Position numbers and translations under genes: made by a program. The notes under the pieces were generated by a model, which made no database searches, had not been told where the DNA came from, and saw only the letters and a program-made list of their open reading frames with translations. From positions 1 to 12,153 of the forward strand of contig BTQZ01000063.1 of NCBI GenBank assembly GCA_036986135.1: a stretch of 12,153 nt of DNA, read 5' to 3'. The DNA comes from JADFRG01 sp036986135 (GTDB lineage Bacteria > Chloroflexota > Anaerolineae > Anaerolineales > E44-bin32). Positions 7,590 through 12,153 of this stretch are shown in pieces. Each line of letters begins with the position of its first letter. The first letter of the stretch is position 1.

Positions 7590-7997
7590 TTAGACTTCCC
7601 CTTCGTCTGTACCGTACGTGTCCCCACGACAACAATCTTCGATAACCGAGAGCAAATACACGGGACTCTCCGTCTTGTTCACAAACGCATCCGCGCCGGC
7701 TTGCATCGCGCTCTCCTTCACCTCTGGACGCCCACTCAACACAATCAGTTTGGTGCCTGGGCATGCCTGGAGAAGGGTCTCAATCGATGGTCCATCCTGG
7801 AGCCCGGGCAAGCCCCAGTCCACAAGCACAAGGTCCGCGCAGCAGGCCCGAATCTCCTCAATGAGATCTCCAGCTCTGTCGACTTCCCCGACGACTTCGA
7901 CATCGCTCTGTTTGTCTAGCAAGGTACGAAGCCCGAATCGCACCCTGGCTCGACCGTCCGCAATTAATACCCGCGTGGGTGATTCCATTGGCGTCAC
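7590..7997 (-). CDS. Stand-alone response-regulator receiver protein
   Basis: A 135-residue protein made of one CheY-like receiver domain. Asp60 (LVLVDWGLPG) is the expected phosphorylation site, Ser88 (IVLSG) the switch residue, and Lys108 (VNK) the conserved lysine with Phe105 before it. The acidic pocket is incomplete: the usual DD near the N-terminus reads ADG (Asp14, Gly15). Sequence style (GLRTLLDKQSDVEVVGE, LLSVIEDCCRG) is that of NarL-type regulators, but the protein ends at the point where their DNA-binding HTH would begin. GTG 7997 is chosen because AAAGGAG lies five bases upstream; ATG 7988 and 8039 have no such site. No sensor kinase is present. It may regulate by protein contact, or be an old truncation. 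The 77-residue gene follows 13 bases later. Confidence 0.85.
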   Translation of the reverse strand: MTPMESPTRVLIADGRARVRFGLRTLLDKQSDVEVVGEVDRAGDLIEEIRACCADLVLVDWGLPGLQDGPSIETLLQACPGTKLIVLSGRPEVKESAMQAGADAFVNKTESPVYLLSVIEDCCRGDTYGTDEGEV

Positions 7998-8360
7998 ATC
8001 CGCTCCTTTGGCATAAATATCAGGCAACGGGTGCGCCATAGCATCGGTCAGCCGGGGGATCTCGGAATTAGACACCTGTCCACCCCCTAAGCTCGCCTGA
8101 GTTCCCTCAACAGCGTGAGTGCAGCGACCACAGTCAGCGCGGCCGTCAGCCAGAGGGAAGCGCCGGACCTTGGGAATGTGTTCGGTGCGGATGATCACCT
8201 AAAGAAAGCACAGAAGGGAATTGGGAGGCTGGCGGTGCTTGAACACACCGTACTAGAGAGTTGGCGGGAACAGCATAAGCAGCCCAAGCAACCAGTAAAT
8301 ATGCATCGACGGGACGCTGGTCCCGAAACGGTTCACCGCTCCCCAGATGCATCATTGGAG
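7998..8360. other. 363-base stretch with no intact gene
   Basis: The stretch lies between the receiver start and the glycine-zipper stop. On the minus strand it holds a 34-codon open frame with a hydrophobic tail (annotated separately) and, in another frame, a 69-codon frame (8355-8146) with a hydrophobic run (AYLLVAWAAYAVPANSL). Neither has a good ribosome-binding site. Together they look like a small membrane-protein gene broken by frameshifts. The receiver's promoter should also lie here, but no convincing -35/-10 pair was found. Confidence 0.5.
8087..8191 (-). pseudogene. Possible remnant of a surface or membrane-anchored protein tail
   Basis: The minus-strand frame ending in TAG (8089-8087) reads APNTFPRSGASLWLTAALTV, then VAALTLLRELRRA. 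This is a proline-containing motif, a helix of about 16 hydrophobic residues and a basic end, resembling a C-terminal sorting or tail-anchor signal (LPxTG-like, but FPRSG here). An in-frame TGA at 8194-8192 blocks it upstream, and no start codon is available. It is either a decayed gene end or chance. Confidence 0.25.
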
Positions 8361-8597
8361 CTACTCGTGGGATGTGTCGTTTGTCGGACCACTTGATTGC
8401 CCACCCCCATTCTCGTCGGACGCCTGACGCGCTCGATCCGCATTTCTTGCGGTTCCAATGGCCACGCCTATTGCGACTCCGATAGGAACCCAGAGGCCTA
8501 TGTTGTCTGTTGCGGCTCCGGCTGCAGCTCCAATCGCAGCGCCAAGGCCGATAGACACGCCCAGGCTGTTTCTAGTTGCTCGCTTCTTATCATTCAT
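8361..8597 (-). CDS. Glycine-zipper small membrane protein
   Basis: A 78-residue protein with a short basic start (MNDKKRATRN), two hydrophobic glycine-rich segments (about 11-30 and 33-50, with GxxxG-like spacing: SIGLGAAIGAAAGAA and IGVAIGVAIG) and a polar tail (QASDENGGGQSSG). Small GxxxG-rich proteins of this type are widespread and usually annotated as glycine-zipper family; they are thought to pack as helix oligomers in the membrane, but no function is assigned. ATG 8597 is favoured over an ATG 13 codons upstream because GGGAGG lies seven bases before it. The gene stands alone: a repeat element (8643-8783) separates it from the ABC permease upstream. Confidence 0.75.
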   Translation of the reverse strand: MNDKKRATRNSLGVSIGLGAAIGAAAGAATDNIGLWVPIGVAIGVAIGTARNADRARQASDENGGGQSSGPTNDTSHE

Positions 8598-8642
8598 TTC
8601 GTACCTCCCGAGTATGAACGATGGTGATTGCGCCATCTAGCG

Positions 8643-8698
8643 GCTGCTTGCCTGCCTGCTTGCATGTGCTCGTCTGAGCGTACTCGTCAGAGTGTCCT
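8643..8698. repeat. Interspersed repeat part B, copy 1
   Basis: A 56-base segment that recurs at 11730-11777 as a 48-base version lacking eight bases of a TGCC/TGCT-rich stutter. Outside that gap about 41 of 48 bases agree. The right half forms a small stem, GTACTC-GTCA-GAGTGT (with G-T pairs). The loop differs between copies while the ACTC/GAGT stem is kept. In this copy part B runs straight into part A. Confidence 0.75.
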
Positions 8699-8783
8699 TG
8701 CGAAGCAAGGGCGAACTGCGGAACGTCCCGCAGGTCTTCACGGGGTGGAACATCCCGCAGGTTTTGGCGGGGAGCGGCCTGGC
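8697..8783. repeat. Interspersed structured repeat part A, copy 1 (87 bases)
   Basis: The 87 bases recur at 11444-11530 with no gaps and about 9 mismatches by eye (about 90% identity), in the same orientation. The element opens with the hairpin CCTTGC-GAA-GCAAGG, followed by CTGCGG-AACGTC-CCGCAG. It contains a 27-base unit twice in direct tandem (8720-8746 and 8747-8773; both start GGAAC and carry TCCCGCAGGT). A further stem, GGGGTG-GAA-CATCCC, spans the unit junction. It lies just past the stop of the ABC permease (minus strand) and upstream of the glycine-zipper gene. Confidence 0.85.
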
Positions 8784-8801
8784 TCTACTCCTGGCGGATC
8801 T

Positions 8802-9611
8802 CTAGATAAGCAGGATAGCGGCGAAATAGGGCACCAGTGCCAGAATCGCCAAAAGTGGGTGTCCCCGCCGGGTTGAGTTCTGGCTGTCCCAGCTGAAGAG
8901 ATACGAGGCGAGCGCAAAGGAAAAGAGACCTCCGGCAAGCAGCACGACCACCGAACCCCATGGCTCAAAGTCTGCAGTCACCCCCATCGCCAGGCCATTG
9001 AAGGCGTTCATCCCGTGCGTCGCAGGCAGCATCTTGGAGATCGACAGAAATGTCTCCGGCAATTGGCTCAGCGGAAGCATGAGGCCGGCGAGCAGTATCG
9101 ATGGAATGAACACTATCTGCGATAGGAACATAGTCGAGCGTGAATTTGGCGAAGCCACCCCGATCAGCACCCCGAGCCCGGCTGAGGCGAACGCTACGGC
9201 AATAAACACTATCGTGAAATTGACCCAGTTGTTGGGTAAGCCAGAATCGAAGAGCAGGGGCGCGGTGACGATGATTATCAGTGAGACGACCGCCGTATGA
9301 AGCATCGTCGTCAGCGCCGGGACAGCAAGGATCGAGGTGGAAGGAACTCCATTGATCTTGTAGCTCCGATAGATGCCGGCCTCGCGCGCCCTGACCAGCT
9401 GTTCCGGCAACCCCAATAGTGTGGCAGCCAAAAGCGCAAAAATGATCATCGCCGGGACCAGTCCCTCTCCGAAGAAGGGATTGATTTCCGCCAACAGGAA
9501 GCCCATAAATAAATAGAAAACCAGCGGGAACAGGTACGTGAGGAACAGCAGCTGCCGATTGCGGATTCCGATGCGCAACTCAAACGAAAGGTGATGGGCA
9601 AAGGCGGTCAT
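8802..9611 (-). CDS. ABC-2 type permease of the second ABC exporter
   Basis: A 269-residue permease with about six membrane helices and no large outer domain, so of a different branch from the NatB-like pair. It starts with a short cytoplasmic stretch (MTAFAHHLSFELRIGIRNRQ) and a first helix at about 21-40. The loop REAGIYRSYKINGVPST (75-91) is the kind of cytoplasmic coupling segment seen in drug- and polyketide-export ABC-2 permeases. LAGLMLPLSQLPE and LPATHGMNAFNGL (about 184-208) match the conserved late segment. Its start overlaps the ATPase stop by four bases (ATGA), giving a two-gene operon. The likely role is export of a small hydrophobic or antibiotic-like compound or a lipid; the substrate is unknown. 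Repeat part A begins 19 bases past the stop. Confidence 0.9.
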   Translation of the reverse strand: MTAFAHHLSFELRIGIRNRQLLFLTYLFPLVFYLFMGFLLAEINPFFGEGLVPAMIIFALLAATLLGLPEQLVRAREAGIYRSYKINGVPSTSILAVPALTTMLHTAVVSLIIIVTAPLLFDSGLPNNWVNFTIVFIAVAFASAGLGVLIGVASPNSRSTMFLSQIVFIPSILLAGLMLPLSQLPETFLSISKMLPATHGMNAFNGLAMGVTADFEPWGSVVVLLAGGLFSFALASYLFSWDSQNSTRRGHPLLAILALVPYFAAILLI

Positions 9612-10525
9612 GCTGCACCTCCATCGGTGGTGATCTCGAGGAAGCGATCCTCCAGCGAGGGCCGTTCTACTCTGAGATCTATCAGCGGATCTTTATGCGA
9701 TTCCGCGTACTCAATGATGGCCGCTACCGTGGGACCGATGTCGGTGGTGAAGAAAATCCGGTAAGGCTCGTTGGAAGAGCTGGAGGTGACGGCCGGAAAC
9801 TCATATCCATCTTCGAAGAGGCTGGATTCTTGCGTACGTACCGATACCTTTGTTAGTCCTGCTCCAGTAGCGGTGATCTCCATTGGAGTTCCAGATGCTA
9901 CGATCTTCCCGTTCAATAAGATCGCAATCCGGTCTGCCATCTCCTCCGCTTCTGCCATATCATGAGTGGCTAGCATGATGGTGGTGCCCTTCGATTGCTG
10001 CTCACGCATGATGTTGTGTAGCTCCACTCTAGTCGCCACATCCAAGCCGGCAGTCGGTTCATCCATGAAGAGAACCGATGGCTCGTGTGCAATGGCCAGT
10101 GCCAGGACCAGACGGCGCTGCTGCCCGGCTGAGAGCTGATGGTATTGGGTCTTGCGCTTCTCGCCCAGGCCCAGTCGATCCAGCAGCTTGTAGTTGGCTG
10201 GAACCCCATGGTAGGCGCAAAAGAACTCCATCGCCTCGTTGACGGTTATGCTTTCGTGCAGCCCGGAACTTTGCAGCTGTACGCCGATGATATTGCGCAG
10301 TTTGCGAGGCTCACGCGTCGGGTCTACTCCTGAGATTCGGAGCTCCCCACCGTTGGGCTCGCGCAGGCCCTCCAGGCTCTCAAGGGTGCTGGTTTTTCCT
10401 GCTCCGTTCGGGCCCAGCAGTCCAAAGATCTCGCCGCTGTTGACCGCGAAGCTGATCCCGTCTACGGCGGTGAAATCTCCGTAGGTTTTCCTAAAATCCC
10501 GGGCTTCGATAATCGGATCTGTCAT
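9608..10525 (-). CDS. ABC transporter ATP-binding protein of the second exporter
   Basis: A 305-residue ATPase of the drug-exporter (DrrA/CcmA-like) class. Walker A is GPNGAGKT (38-45), the Q-loop lies in GVQLQSSG (about 81-88), the signature is LSAGQ (131-135), Walker B VLFMDEP (151-157) and the H-loop histidine is in ATHDM (His188). All catalytic residues are present. The C-terminal part (about 220-300) ends with LRVERPSLEDRFLEITT, the usual end of this class. ATG 10525 is chosen because AGGAG and a purine-rich run precede it; the frame extends 32 codons upstream without ribosome-binding support. It overlaps the permease by four bases. Palindromes upstream (10581-10612) may control it. Confidence 0.93.
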   Translation of the reverse strand: MTDPIIEARDFRKTYGDFTAVDGISFAVNSGEIFGLLGPNGAGKTSTLESLEGLREPNGGELRISGVDPTREPRKLRNIIGVQLQSSGLHESITVNEAMEFFCAYHGVPANYKLLDRLGLGEKRKTQYHQLSAGQQRRLVLALAIAHEPSVLFMDEPTAGLDVATRVELHNIMREQQSKGTTIMLATHDMAEAEEMADRIAILLNGKIVASGTPMEITATGAGLTKVSVRTQESSLFEDGYEFPAVTSSSSNEPYRIFFTTDIGPTVAAIIEYAESHKDPLIDLRVERPSLEDRFLEITTDGGAA

Positions 10526-10580
10526 TGCTTTCTCTCTCCTGAACGTTCTGGCTCGGCACGAAACAATCTTGGGATCCTTA

Positions 10581-10612
10581 TCCTGCGATATATTGTTTTC
10601 GAAAACGCAGGA
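10581..10612. promoter_or_regulatory. Nested inverted repeat upstream of the second ABC operon
   Basis: The arms TCCTGCG (10581-10587) and CGCAGGA (10606-10612) enclose the perfect 12-base palindrome GTTTTCGAAAAC (10595-10606), with an AT-rich spacer. It sits 56-87 bases before the ATPase start on the minus strand, where a promoter and operator would be expected. No binding protein is encoded next to it, so the regulator is unknown. Confidence 0.4.
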
Positions 10613-10683
10613 GGCTGGCACATTATCTTGCCGGCCAAGCCGCGGCCTCGCAAGTGAAAACCATCACATGGAGGGGGTAACGT

Positions 10684-10708
10684 ACGGTCGACCGTTGCCA
10701 TGTGGCAA
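10684..10708. promoter_or_regulatory. Two adjoining palindromes
   Basis: The perfect 12-base palindrome ACGGTCGACCGT (10684-10695) is joined to TTGCCA-TG-TGGCAA (10695-10708); they share one base. Two abutting dyads with different sequence suggest paired binding sites. They are 159-183 bases upstream of the ABC ATPase start, which is far for an operator, so the target is unclear. Confidence 0.3.
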
Positions 10709-10933
10709 TGCCGCTCAATCCACAACAAATGCCTTCCCGAACGCCGATGCTTGTCGGCCACTCGTAGTTGACAACAGAAGCCTCCCAAATCCATCGTGCG
10801 ATCGGGGGAGATTGAGATTGGTCAGTTGTCCTATCTGGATCTGGATCGGATTTGGCCCAGGGGTTTCAGTGTAGAGCCAACGGAGGTGCGCCTACCGGTA
10901 TATCTGGGCCGTATTTACCTGATTCCGGCGATA

Positions 10934-11362
10934 TTACGCTGTGCGGTGGGGCGAAAAGTCAATCATCCAAGGATTCGATGGACTTTTTACACAGTCTGGC
11001 GAACAGTTCACGCTGCTAGATACAGCAAGAATGGCAATGATTGCGAGCGCAATTAGGACACCAAAGATCAGAACCCAGATCCACTGACCTTTTTGAGCGA
11101 AATAGCCCGGGCTCACAATCGCAGTGTATAGAAGCATGCCCATAGAGACCAAGAATAGCGCCGGTGCCCACGGCTGCACAGTTAGCAAGCCTATACCGCC
11201 TACTATGAGAGAAACCGCGGTAACTATTTCCCCGGCGATGTGAAACCAAATCCTAAGTGGTTCGCTTTGAAGTTCTTGTATCTGCTCGGTTACGTACGAC
11301 GCCGTCCACTGTCCAATCATCGCAGCACCAACGAGAATGGCAAATATGGCGGAAAACGTCAT
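10934..11362 (-). CDS. Four-helix integral membrane protein of unknown function
   Basis: A 142-residue protein with about four membrane helices (roughly residues 4-20, 40-61, 65-87 and 92-115: IVTAVSLIVGGIGLL, PALFLVSMGMLLYTAI, WIWVLIFGVLIALAI) and a polar C-terminal tail holding CSPDC, a CxxxC cysteine pair. The first loop is charged (TEQIQELQSEP). No family was recognised. ATG 11362 is supported by AAAGGAAGAAG about six to eight bases upstream. It is transcribed toward the second ABC operon, but 408 bases apart, so it is probably a separate unit. Repeat part A, copy 2, lies about 80 bases upstream of its start. Confidence 0.7.
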   Translation of the reverse strand: MTFSAIFAILVGAAMIGQWTASYVTEQIQELQSEPLRIWFHIAGEIVTAVSLIVGGIGLLTVQPWAPALFLVSMGMLLYTAIVSPGYFAQKGQWIWVLIFGVLIALAIIAILAVSSSVNCSPDCVKSPSNPWMIDFSPHRTA

Positions 11363-11443
11363 GTTCTTCTTCCTTTGAACATAATGAATTTCCTAAACAG
11401 AATCATGATGAGTATCAAAGTGTCCGGCTAACGGCCTCTTATG

Positions 11444-11530
11444 CTTGCGAAGCAAGTGCGAGCTGCGGAACGTCCCGCAGGTCTTCGCGGGGTGGCACAT
11501 ACCGCAGGATTTAGCGAGGAGCGGCCCGGC
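11444..11530. repeat. Interspersed structured repeat part A, copy 2 (87 bases)
   Basis: Same orientation and same length as 8697-8783, with about 9 mismatches and no indels. The opening hairpin is kept, GCTTGC-GAA-GCAAGT here against CCTTGC-GAA-GCAAGG in copy 1: the outer pair changes from C-G to G-T but still pairs. The tandem 27-base units lie at 11467-11493 and 11494-11520. This copy is not preceded by part B; B occurs 200 bases further on. Confidence 0.85.
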
Positions 11531-11562
11531 CGATCAACCACAGAATTTGCCGCGCGGTGGCT

Positions 11563-11642
11563 CCGCCGTTCATGAGAAAATCGGACCATTCAACGTCTCA
11601 GACCGACCGTTCATCGCAGAAACGGACCATTCATCACCAACC
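11563..11642. repeat. Imperfect tandem repeat, four copies of about 20 bases
   Basis: The core C(C/G)GACC(A/G)TTCA starts at 11582, 11603 and 11623, and a variant CCGCCGTTCA starts at 11563. Spacing is 19, 21 and 20 bases, about two helix turns each. The sequence between cores varies. This could be an array of protein-binding sites on one face of the helix or a short satellite. It lies in a gene-free stretch beside repeat part A. Confidence 0.5.
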
Positions 11643-11693
11643 GCGAGGCGCCGCCACCTTGGCGGGTTGATTCGGGGACTTCGTCCACATATT

Positions 11694-11945
11694 TCATGGA
11701 GTAAGGCCTGAGCCGAATTCGGCATAACGGCTGCTTGCTTGCCTGTGCTCATCGGAGCGTACTCTATTGAGTGTCCTGCCCGCGCCGGGGCCGCGGGCAC
11801 AGGTGGCGGCCAAGAGCCAGATTCCTGCGTAGAGAGGAATGTTGGCAAGTTTCCCGACGATAAAGAGCGCGCCGAGCATCCAGACAGCTCTCCAGCGAAA
11901 GGGGCGCTCTGTGGGTAGCCAGATTGCGTCAATGGCGAGCAGCAT
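11694..11945 (-). CDS. Hydrophobic reading frame, probably a damaged membrane-protein gene
   Basis: From ATG 11945 the frame reads MLLAIDAIWLPTERPFRWRA, then WMLGALFIVGKLANIPLYAG and IWLLAA: two likely membrane helices with normal protein character over about 50 codons. After that it runs through a GC-rich hairpin and repeat part B and becomes low in character, so the natural 3' end is probably lost or lies near codon 52. The ATG has no good ribosome-binding site. A much better one (GGAGG) precedes an ATG at 11979 that overlaps the stop of the gene before it (ATGA), but that frame stops after seven codons. A one-base frameshift would join the two, giving MTPH...LQHELKRMLLAIDAI. It may be a pseudogene. 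Confidence 0.35.
   Translation of the reverse strand: MLLAIDAIWLPTERPFRWRAVWMLGALFIVGKLANIPLYAGIWLLAATCARGPGAGRTLNRVRSDEHRQASSRYAEFGSGLTP
11712..11723. repeat. 12-base perfect palindrome GCCGAATTCGGC
   Basis: GCCGAATTCGGC is its own reverse complement and lies seven bases before repeat part B, copy 2. It is possibly part of the repeat's flank in this copy; it is absent beside copy 1. Confidence 0.35.
11730..11777. repeat. Interspersed repeat part B, copy 2
   Basis: A 48-base version of 8643-8698, about 85% identical after allowing one eight-base gap. The small stem ACTC...GAGT is kept, but its loop is TATT instead of GTCA. Here B is followed not by part A but by a very strong hairpin, GCCCGCG-N7-CGCGGGC (11778-11798). 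Confidence 0.7.
11778..11798. repeat. GC-only hairpin next to repeat part B
   Basis: The arms GCCCGCG and CGCGGGC pair perfectly around the seven-base loop CCGGGGC. No T-run flanks it in either direction, so it is not a standard intrinsic terminator. It interrupts the 3' part of the hydrophobic frame 11945-11694. Confidence 0.5.
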
Positions 11946-11975
11946 TCGCTTGAGCTCATGCTGTAGTGTGGGGAG

Positions 11976-12153
11976 TCATTGGCCCTCCCGCAACAGCGCC
12001 TTTCGTCGATGGGAGTAGATGTTGAGAAATGTGTGTATGGTGTACATCACTCCGAAGGCGATCCAGTAGATCGTACCGACATACCACATAGATCCCCAGA
12101 ACAATAGCAGGCTTAAAACGAAAAGCCCTACATAGGGTCCGAAGATCGGCCAC
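11976..12153 (-). CDS. C-terminal part of a small membrane protein, 5' end outside window
   Basis: The minus-strand frame entering at 12152 is open to a TGA at 11978-11976 and encodes 58 residues: WPIFGPYVGLFVLSLLLFWG, then MWYVGTIYWIAFGVMYTIHT and FLNIYSHRRKALLREGQ. Two hydrophobic helices joined by a short loop and a basic tail are clear. The layout is that of small two-helix (2TM-like) proteins, but no family is claimed. No start codon is needed inside the window because the gene begins beyond it. The competing minus-strand frame from 12153 is rich in Arg, Cys and His and looks like a shadow. An ATG overlaps the stop (ATGA), as expected for a coupled next gene, but that frame ends after seven codons. 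Confidence 0.6.
   Translation of the reverse strand, partial: WPIFGPYVGLFVLSLLLFWGSMWYVGTIYWIAFGVMYTIHTFLNIYSHRRKALLREGQ

Larger units (their letters stand above)
10526..10933. other. 408-base intergenic region rich in palindromes
   Basis: No convincing gene is seen. A plus-strand frame of 86 codons from GTG 10796 lacks a ribosome-binding site, crosses into the opposite-strand membrane gene and resembles nothing known. The region holds a nested inverted repeat (10581-10612), two adjoining palindromes (10684-10708), GAACGTTC (10541-10548) beside the ATPase ribosome-binding site, and a distant GGCCCAG/CTGGGCC pair (10854-10860, 10904-10910). It must contain the promoter of the second ABC operon and the 3' end of the transcript from the membrane gene at 11362-10934. 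Confidence 0.5.
11363..11693. other. 331-base gap with repeats but no gene
   Basis: Plus- and minus-strand open frames here are short and read through repeat sequence. The stretch holds the promoter side of the four-helix gene, the second copy of repeat part A (11444-11530) and a four-copy imperfect tandem repeat (11563-11642), both listed separately. Confidence 0.55.

Noticed and set aside
8643..8783. CRISPR array
   Set aside because: The 27-base units are directly adjacent with no unique spacers and occur only twice per copy; no cas genes.
10854..10910. GGCCCAG...CTGGGCC inverted repeat as a terminator
   Set aside because: A 43-base loop and no T-run in either direction.
10796..11056. Plus-strand 86-codon open frame from GTG
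   Set aside because: No ribosome-binding site, no recognisable family, and its second half lies antisense to the four-helix membrane gene.
11570..11959. Minus-strand 129-codon frame starting MSSSECCSP
   Set aside because: Ser/Pro-rich low-character sequence running through repeats; it overlaps the more protein-like hydrophobic frame.
12001..12153. Minus-strand frame entering at 12153
   Set aside because: Its product is rich in Arg, Cys and His without helices, while the frame one base over gives a clean membrane protein.

Overview
The window looks like a chromosomal stretch of a moderately GC-rich bacterium, most likely a member of the Chloroflexota. That placement is an inference from gene style: a LmbE-type deacetylase, UPF0316 proteins, NatA/NatB-like ABC transporters, a lone NarL-like receiver and tiny membrane proteins. 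No rRNA, tRNA, CRISPR array, transposase or integrase was seen.

Left part (1-3897, + strand). The window opens inside the 3' end of an enoyl-ACP reductase gene (fabI). A six-helix membrane diguanylate cyclase gene overlaps its last 20 bases. A YjbQ-family protein, a LmbE/PIG-L zinc deacetylase and two tandem UPF0316 (DUF5698 + DUF2179) membrane proteins follow.

Middle (3894-8360, - strand). A compact NatA-NatB-NatB type ABC operon (ATPase 7255-6356, permeases 6355-5135 and 5138-3894) converges on the UPF0316 pair with overlapping stop codons. Upstream of it lie a 77-residue protein and a receiver-only response regulator, probably co-transcribed. The next 360 bases hold no intact gene, only a short frame that looks like the tail of a decayed membrane-anchored protein.

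Right part (8361-12153, - strand). This holds a glycine-zipper mini-protein, a second ABC exporter (ATPase 10525-9608, permease 9611-8802), a four-helix membrane protein and, at the edge, the 3' end of another membrane protein followed by a possibly frameshifted hydrophobic frame. The region also carries a structured interspersed repeat. An 87-base part (A) occurs at 8697-8783 and 11444-11530 at about 90% identity without gaps. A second part (B) occurs at 8643-8698 and 11730-11777. Each A copy contains a 27-base unit twice in tandem plus several small hairpins. The A copies bracket the second ABC module. A roughly 20-base imperfect tandem repeat (11563-11642) and several palindromes in the 408-base gap upstream of the second ABC ATPase are further structure not explained by genes.

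No multi-gene system that is clearly new could be shown. The strongest unexplained signals are the structured repeat family, the receiver/77-residue pair and the palindromes at 10581-10708.
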